Origin: Chloroflexota bacterium
GTDB taxonomy: Bacteria > Chloroflexota > Anaerolineae > Anaerolineales > Villigracilaceae
DNA: 9,391 nucleotides
Assembly (NCBI GenBank): GCA_021796315.1
Contig: JAJYOH010000200.1
Location: 1-9,391 of the forward strand
Direction of reading: 5' to 3'
Shown here in pieces: positions 5,784 to 9,391 of this stretch (positions within the stretch are counted from its first letter, which is position 1; every line of letters starts with the position of its first letter). The notes under the pieces are model-generated. The model made no database searches and was not told the origin of the DNA. It saw nothing but the letters and a program-made list of their open reading frames with translations. Both the position numbers and the translations under genes were made by a program.

Positions 5784-6386
5784 TTATTTCCGCGCGGTGG
5801 CCCACATATTAAGCATGAACTCAAAGTATCCGAACTTGACCTTGGTCATTTCAAAGCCTGCCTGACCGAAATGCCAGCCGATGAGTGGAAGTGTGTAGGC
5901 GAAGGCGTGTTCGTGGATTTCCTCGGCGCTGACCAGGTTGATCTGCGCCATGAATTTTAGCAATCCATCCGACCAGGCGGCGGGCGTGGTCAGGATGACG
6001 GTGCCGCCCGGCTTCAACACACGATGACTTTCCTGGAAGAGCAATGCCATGCTGGCCGGGTTGAGATGTTCGACCACTGCCAGCAGAGTCACGACACTGA
6101 AAAAATTGTCTTCGAATGGCAAATGCGGTGCTTCATTCAAATTCAGCGAAAAGAATTCGATCTGATTTTGGACGGCGGTCTCTTTTTCCATCGGGAGCTG
6201 ATCCACCGCAAACTTCTCCTGAAAGGAAGTGTGCGCGAGGAAATAGGGGAAGGAGCCGCACCCGATGTCCAGAATGCGACCCGCTCGCAGGTCGGCAGGG
6301 ATGAGGCGGTTGGCGCGCTGGGTCCGCAGGTGGGCAAGAGTCGGTTCGAGCAGGCCTTTGCCGCGCGTGAATTTTTTGTCGGTCAT
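5784..6386 (-). CDS. Class I SAM-dependent methyltransferase (small-molecule type)
   Basis: The 200-residue soluble protein has the Rossmann methyltransferase core. Motif I is ILDIGCGSFPYF at 38-49, the acidic end of strand 2 is D62 in FAVDQLP, motif II/III lies around PFEDNFFSVVTLLAVVEHL (about 90-108), and the post-I block is SHRVLKPGGTVILTTPA. This is the Methyltransf_11/25 pattern, typical of enzymes acting on quinones, lipids, sugars or other small molecules; the substrate cannot be read. The section after the core (KFMAQINLVSAEEIHEHAF) probably helps form a substrate lid. A TATAAT at plus 6419-6424, just after the transporter stop, may give it its own promoter, although the 45-bp gap also allows co-transcription with the transporter. 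The Shine-Dalgarno is weak, so the exact start is less certain than the function class. Confidence 0.88.
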   Translation of the reverse strand: MTDKKFTRGKGLLEPTLAHLRTQRANRLIPADLRAGRILDIGCGSFPYFLAHTSFQEKFAVDQLPMEKETAVQNQIEFFSLNLNEAPHLPFEDNFFSVVTLLAVVEHLNPASMALLFQESHRVLKPGGTVILTTPAAWSDGLLKFMAQINLVSAEEIHEHAFAYTLPLIGWHFGQAGFEMTKVKFGYFEFMLNMWATARK

Positions 6387-6431
6387 ACATCCAATCTTTC
6401 TGGCGTGAAATTTATCCGATTATACGTGGTT

Positions 6432-7628
6432 TCAGTTCGTTCGGGAAAAAACGCTTCTCACCCATTCAAGAACACGCGGCATGATCACGATCTTCTTTTG
6501 CAGTTCGGCCAATGCCAGCAATGCGAACACATTGAGCAGAAGCGCCATGCCTGCCACAAAAGGAAAACCGAATGTATGAAAAATGAAAGTCGCCAAAAAT
6601 CCGCCAATAGCGCGACCGATGGACTGACCCGTCAAATTAAACGTAAGTAACGTGGCGCGCGCTTTCGGGACAAGCTCAGTCATCATCGGGATGTGGCTGA
6701 CCATGACATACTCGAATGTGATGTAAAAGAGGAAAAGGCCGACGAGTGCGCCCGCTTCAGTCTGACCGATAACGGGCAGCAGGATACAGGCCAGCGCGTT
6801 GCCGACGAGACCCAATGCAAGCGCACGCGGCTTGCCCAACCGGTCGGTAGTCAGGGCCACGAGTCCCTCCCCACTCAACTCGGACAGCCCGATCACAGCC
6901 GAGGCACCCGCCAACGCGGCTATCTTCAACCCGAATGAATTCTCAAGCCAGACACCAAACACCAGGTTGACCATTTCGTTGGCCGCACTGGCCCATAATG
7001 CAATGGATATGCCTGCCAGCGCCGGGACAGACGTAAACACAGCGTGAAAATTTTTGTGTGAGTCGCTTGTCGCTTCGTGATGTGTATCGGCGCGCGGGAT
7101 CATCCAGAAGATGACCGCAAACATCACGATACCTGCTATTGCCAAAACCGGAAACGGAGCAGACCAGCCGTTGCGCGCAATCAAGAACGCCATGACCGGC
7201 ACGCCGACGATGAACGCAGCCGACCAGGCCACTTCGGTCACAGCCAGGGCGGTGCCGCGTTGCTCGTAAGGAATGCGGTCGCCAAAGTAGGCTTGCATGG
7301 CAGGATCGAAAATATATTTGCCAAGTAACGCCAAGATAAGCGCGATGGAAAGTGTAAAGATGTTTGGAAAGAGTGCAACCAACCCCACGCCGAACGTAAA
7401 GATCACGATGCCCGTCAGCATCCCAAATTTGCGTCCACGTTGATCGGCAATCGGGGCAAAGACAGGGACGAATATGCCGACCAGGTTTCGGGCGGTCATC
7501 GCATATTGGAGGACAGTCACATCCACGCCGAGGCCGCGCGCAAAGATGGACAGGAAAGGATAAACCATCCTGTGCATGGTGTTCAGGATGGTGCGAAGCA
7601 CCATGACAACAATCAGTTGGATGCGCAT
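6432..7628 (-). CDS. Major facilitator superfamily transporter
   Basis: This 398-residue protein has the twelve hydrophobic segments of an MFS secondary transporter, with the motif A loop between helices 2 and 3 visible as ADQRGRKFGM at about 61-70. A longer hydrophilic loop around residues 177-190 (RADTHHEATSDSHKN) separates the two six-helix halves. Substrate is unknown; drug or metabolite efflux is the usual guess for this type. The N terminus is very short: helix 1 begins almost at once (MRIQLIVVMVLRTILN). There is no Shine-Dalgarno, because the 4 nt before the ATG run into a repeat array beginning at 7633. An in-frame TGA lies 15 nt upstream of the start, ruling out a longer reading frame. 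The native promoter and perhaps a few N-terminal residues may have been replaced when the neighbouring cassette inserted. A methyltransferase follows 45 bp downstream. Confidence 0.88.
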   Translation of the reverse strand: MRIQLIVVMVLRTILNTMHRMVYPFLSIFARGLGVDVTVLQYAMTARNLVGIFVPVFAPIADQRGRKFGMLTGIVIFTFGVGLVALFPNIFTLSIALILALLGKYIFDPAMQAYFGDRIPYEQRGTALAVTEVAWSAAFIVGVPVMAFLIARNGWSAPFPVLAIAGIVMFAVIFWMIPRADTHHEATSDSHKNFHAVFTSVPALAGISIALWASAANEMVNLVFGVWLENSFGLKIAALAGASAVIGLSELSGEGLVALTTDRLGKPRALALGLVGNALACILLPVIGQTEAGALVGLFLFYITFEYVMVSHIPMMTELVPKARATLLTFNLTGQSIGRAIGGFLATFIFHTFGFPFVAGMALLLNVFALLALAELQKKIVIMPRVLEWVRSVFSRTN

Positions 7629-7632
7629 GTTT

Positions 7633-7671
7633 GATTCAGCGACTCAAAGATTCAGCGATTCAAGATTCAGT
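7633..7671 (+). repeat. GATTCAGC tandem array, left flank of the S23-type gene
   Basis: Five units of an 8-bp repeat start at 7633, 7641, 7649, 7657 and 7664 (the fourth unit is 7 bp). The best units are GATTCAGC, and the variants are GACTCAAA and GATTCAGT. The array lies 4 nt from the MFS start codon and contributes the stop codon of the S23-type gene (7667-7669). It is in inverted orientation relative to the right-flank array. Confidence 0.75.
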
Positions 7672-8074
7672 GGTTGTTGAATTGACGCTGATGATTAAGT
7701 TCAGTGACGAGCAGGGCAATAGCTTCGTCAATCAAAGCCAGACGATCATTTAGAATTTCAGTAATCATAAATCGCCGACCTCGGAAATACCATCCTTTTG
7801 TCTCGCGAGCGGAAGCCAGCGCAACGCGATAATGATATTGAAGTTCCTTGCCATATCCACGACCAAGTCCCTCTTCCAAATTGGCAGAAATGGAACCGGA
7901 GCTTCTCACAATCTGGTCGGCTAACGAGCGGCCACGCATATCTTTTATCCAATTTTCAGTGTCATCCCATACCAGGTCATATACAAAAAGCGCCTTTCTG
8001 TAACCGGCAAATTTCCAAATCGGTTCATTCTTGATCCGGTCTGGAATTTTGTTTTCCCATTCAGTGTAATTCAT
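7667..8074 (-). CDS. S23/IVP-type four-helix-bundle protein
   Basis: The 135-residue soluble, all-helical protein belongs to the family first found encoded in 23S rRNA intervening sequences and related to the Avd accessory protein of diversity-generating retroelements. The family core is clear: [18 protein letters not shown] at 19-36, [20 protein letters not shown] at 54-73, then a helix with [18 protein letters not shown]. The more usual family form is SIxANIAEG; here it is SISANLEEG. The biochemical role of stand-alone members is unknown, with nucleic-acid binding the usual suggestion. GGAGG lies 5 nt upstream of the ATG. It starts 34 bp after the CcmC-like gene stop and is bracketed by inverted arrays of an 8-bp repeat, one of which provides its stop codon. 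Its composition is AT-richer than the flanking genes. No reverse transcriptase, template repeat or rRNA is nearby. Confidence 0.88.
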   Translation of the reverse strand: MNYTEWENKIPDRIKNEPIWKFAGYRKALFVYDLVWDDTENWIKDMRGRSLADQIVRSSGSISANLEEGLGRGYGKELQYHYRVALASARETKGWYFRGRRFMITEILNDRLALIDEAIALLVTELNHQRQFNNH

Positions 8075-8108
8075 ACGCCCTCCGTCATGTCAAAGTCACG
8101 ATATTTTA

Positions 8109-8771
8109 TTATTTCGCCGATTCATTGATCGCTGATTTGCCGACTCGCTGATTCGTTAAATCGCTATCCCGCTGAATCGAAAGTAACCAGCGAGTGAGGA
8201 AATAAGCCGCCAACCATGTCAGGAGATTCAAGACGACAAAAAATCCGATGATGGCGAAATTGCCGGAACTAAAAATTGGCGATGGCGGCGGGTGCATAAT
8301 ATTTTGAGTTGTGACAAAGACCACGCGCAGAACAATAATGTATGCGATGTTGGCTGCGGACGTGAGCATTTTATTGTCCAACAGCCACAGGCCGATCTGC
8401 AACAACAAGCCGACCACAGCAAAGGTCATCGCCAGGCGGAAGCGCGGTTCAGCCAGGAACAAGCCGTTCCAGTTGGTTTCCATCGCCCACAATGAGAGCG
8501 GCAGATACGTCAGCCAGAAGAAGATACCGGTGCGGCCCAAAGCGGCGGACCAAGTGTGGAAAATGTCGCGGCGCGCGATCAGGCCGACCAGTCCAGCAAG
8601 ACCCGCCGCAATGAAGGCCAGTTCCGCCGTCAGCACCCAGGCGCCGTGCAGGTAGACAATCCGCACGTTCGCGCCAAGCGTCTGCTCTTTGGGGCCAAAG
8701 AAAGCAATGGCGCCAATCAGGATCACGGCGCCCAGAAATTGAATGAGAGGAGTATGTTTGGTTTTCAGCAT
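8109..8771 (-). CDS. Six-helix membrane protein, distantly CcmC-like
   Basis: The 220-residue protein has six hydrophobic segments (about 9-27, 38-65, 77-95, 108-130, 136-155 and 170-196). The block LGANVRIVYLHGAWVLTA resembles the CcmC/cytochrome-c-assembly segment following helix 1 (a VRIxYxH motif), and TTQNIMHPPPSPIFSSG near 153-169 resembles the family's histidine-bearing loop. However, the tryptophan-rich WWD haem motif of true CcmC/CcmF proteins is not seen, so haem handling is doubtful. No ccm neighbours are present. The last 23 residues (SIQRDSDLTNQRVGK and on to SAINESAK) are hydrophilic and encoded by the GATTCAGC repeat array, probably a tail acquired when the adjacent cassette inserted. 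There is no Shine-Dalgarno; TACAAT 6 nt before the ATG would allow a near-leaderless transcript. Confidence 0.72.
   Translation of the reverse strand: MLKTKHTPLIQFLGAVILIGAIAFFGPKEQTLGANVRIVYLHGAWVLTAELAFIAAGLAGLVGLIARRDIFHTWSAALGRTGIFFWLTYLPLSLWAMETNWNGLFLAEPRFRLAMTFAVVGLLLQIGLWLLDNKMLTSAANIAYIIVLRVVFVTTQNIMHPPPSPIFSSGNFAIIGFFVVLNLLTWLAAYFLTRWLLSIQRDSDLTNQRVGKSAINESAK
8116..8178 (-). repeat. GATTCAGC tandem array, right flank of the S23-type gene
   Basis: Read on the minus strand from 8178 downwards, eight consecutive units keep an 8-bp register (one is 7 bp): GATTCAGC at 8171-8178, then diverged copies such as GAATCAGC (8147-8154), GAGTCGGC (8139-8146), AAATCAGC (8131-8138) and GAATCGGC (8116-8123). 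It is the inverted counterpart of the array at 7633-7671, and it is translated as the C terminus of the CcmC-like protein. Confidence 0.75.
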
Positions 8772-8795
8772 GGCTAAATTGTATCAAGGATGCGG

Positions 8796-8808
8796 ACATG
8801 CGCCATGT
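8796..8808. promoter_or_regulatory. Short inverted repeat in the divergent intergenic region
   Basis: ACATG-CGC-CATGT is a perfect 5+3+5 inverted repeat 25 nt upstream of the CcmC-like start codon. The length is marginal for an operator, and arms this short occur by chance at appreciable frequency. Confidence 0.25.
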
Positions 8809-8861
8809 TCCGGCGTCATTGTTTTTGTCGATTTTCATCTGTGATTTGCGCCCAGAAAACC

Positions 8862-8915
8862 TTTACATAAACTACATATTTCCTTCATGAGATTTTCAGG
8901 ATAAGAGGGTATTAT
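8862..8915 (+). promoter_or_regulatory. Candidate OmpR/PhoB-type operator and -10 box upstream of the 8942 gene
   Basis: Four half-site-like elements begin exactly 11 bp apart: TTTACAT (8862), TACATAT (8873), TTCATGA (8884) and TTCAGGA (8895). A possible -10, TATTAT at 8910-8915, follows with no good -35 box. Direct repeats at one-helical-turn spacing ending just before the -10 are the layout of activator sites for OmpR/PhoB-family response regulators. The half-sites are degenerate and the regulator is not in the window. Confidence 0.45.
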
Positions 8916-8941
8916 TTGCGTATGAACAAAGGAGTTATAAA

Positions 8942-9391
8942 ATGAAAAATATTTGGAAATGGATCTTGGGGATCCTGATCGTTTTGGTAATTGTCGCAGG
9001 GCTGGTCGGACTGGCATTTGTGGTTCGCAATCACATGATTACCGCCAACTTCCGAGCGGGATACGGCTTTCAACCGCAACAACGCGGAAACCTGCCGCCA
9101 CAAGGCGGGAACGCACAACCTCGAGGTTGGAATGGACCGATGATGCGCGGCGGTGACGGTTGGGGACGTCCAATGATGGGCGGACGCGGTTTCGGATTCT
9201 CCCGCTTCGGTAGAATGCCTTTTGGCTTTTTGTTCGGCGGGGTGATGGGATTGATTCCGTTGGCGCTGCTGGCCCTGGTCCTTTACGGCGCGTATCGAAT
9301 GGGCAAAAGCTCAGTGAAGCCTATGGTTATAGCCGCAACATCAACACCGAGTATCGCAACGCATGCCTGTGCAAAATGCGGCACAGCGGTT
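8942..9391 (+). CDS. Two-helix membrane protein with Gly/Met/Arg-rich loop and partial zinc ribbon (cut by right edge)
   Basis: The frame opens with ATG 8942-8944, 7 nt after AAAGGAG, and runs 150 codons to the edge without a stop. Visible parts in order: a short Lys/Trp start (MKNIWKW), a membrane segment at about 8-28, a polar loop at about 30-94 very rich in Gly, Arg, Met, Pro and Gln (GPMMRGGDGWGRPMMGGRG), a second membrane segment at about 95-118 (FLFGGVMGLIPLALLALVLY), a Ser/Thr linker, and at the very end CAKCGTAV. CxxCG is the first knuckle of a zinc ribbon; the second pair of cysteines would lie beyond the window. With both ends probably cytoplasmic, the Gly/Met-rich loop would be outside the membrane. 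The function is unknown. The phased repeats upstream suggest control by a two-component system, possibly encoded further right. Confidence 0.8.
   Translation, partial: MKNIWKWILGILIVLVIVAGLVGLAFVVRNHMITANFRAGYGFQPQQRGNLPPQGGNAQPRGWNGPMMRGGDGWGRPMMGGRGFGFSRFGRMPFGFLFGGVMGLIPLALLALVLYGAYRMGKSSVKPMVIAATSTPSIATHACAKCGTAV

Noticed and set aside
6024..6650. Plus-strand 208-residue frame opposite the methyltransferase and MFS genes
   Set aside because: It spans the ends of two clear minus-strand genes and has no domain or start signal.
8088..8093. TTGACA on the minus strand just before the S23-type gene as a -35 box
   Set aside because: A matching -10 would fall inside the gene, so it cannot drive that start codon.
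7667..8178. Diversity-generating retroelement or 23S rRNA intervening sequence
   Set aside because: The S23/Avd-like gene is present, but there is no reverse transcriptase, no template/variable repeat pair and no rRNA in the window.
7633..8178. CRISPR array
   Set aside because: The repeats are 8 bp and directly abutting, with no unique spacers of regular length, and no cas genes are present.

Overview
The window reads as a piece of a bacterial chromosome of moderate GC with an AT-richer accessory insert. The style of the housekeeping proteins, the small unnamed four-helix membrane proteins, the S23-type four-helix-bundle gene and the short tandem TCAG-type repeats suggest a Chloroflexota (Anaerolineae-like) genome. 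That assignment is inference: no rRNA or marker gene is present.

Layout. Positions 1-1201 (minus): the start of an unrecognised protein running off the left edge, preceded by a complete arginase with all metal and substrate residues. Positions 1346-1825 (plus): a cytochrome b561-type membrane protein, ending in a bidirectional hairpin terminator shared with the convergent minus-strand genes. Positions 1882-3387 (minus): a 71-residue two-helix membrane peptide and, upstream of it, imidazolonepropionase (HutI). Arginase and HutI point to nitrogen release from arginine and histidine, but no other hut gene is in view.

Positions 3417-5218 (minus) are the most interesting part: a compact, AT-rich type II restriction-modification pair closely resembling EcoRV. 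The endonuclease comes first and overlaps the methyltransferase by ATGA. Both proteins keep the EcoRV signature residues, so GATATC is the predicted target. A candidate promoter with a perfect 6+3+6 palindrome in its spacer precedes the endonuclease. A 7-bp tandem repeat sits at the other end, against hutI.

Positions 5332-5709 (minus): a four-helix membrane protein with its own terminator. Positions 5784-7628 (minus): a class I SAM methyltransferase and an MFS transporter. Positions 7633-8178: an S23/IVP-type four-helix-bundle gene flanked by 8-bp-period arrays (consensus GATTCAGC) in inverted orientation. One array supplies the C-terminal tail of the neighbouring gene and the other lies directly against the MFS start codon, so the unit looks like an inserted cassette. 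Positions 8109-8771 (minus): a six-helix membrane protein distantly like CcmC. Positions 8942-9391 (plus): a membrane protein with a Gly/Met/Arg-rich middle and the first half of a zinc ribbon, cut by the right edge, preceded by four half-sites phased at 11 bp that look like an OmpR/PhoB-type operator.
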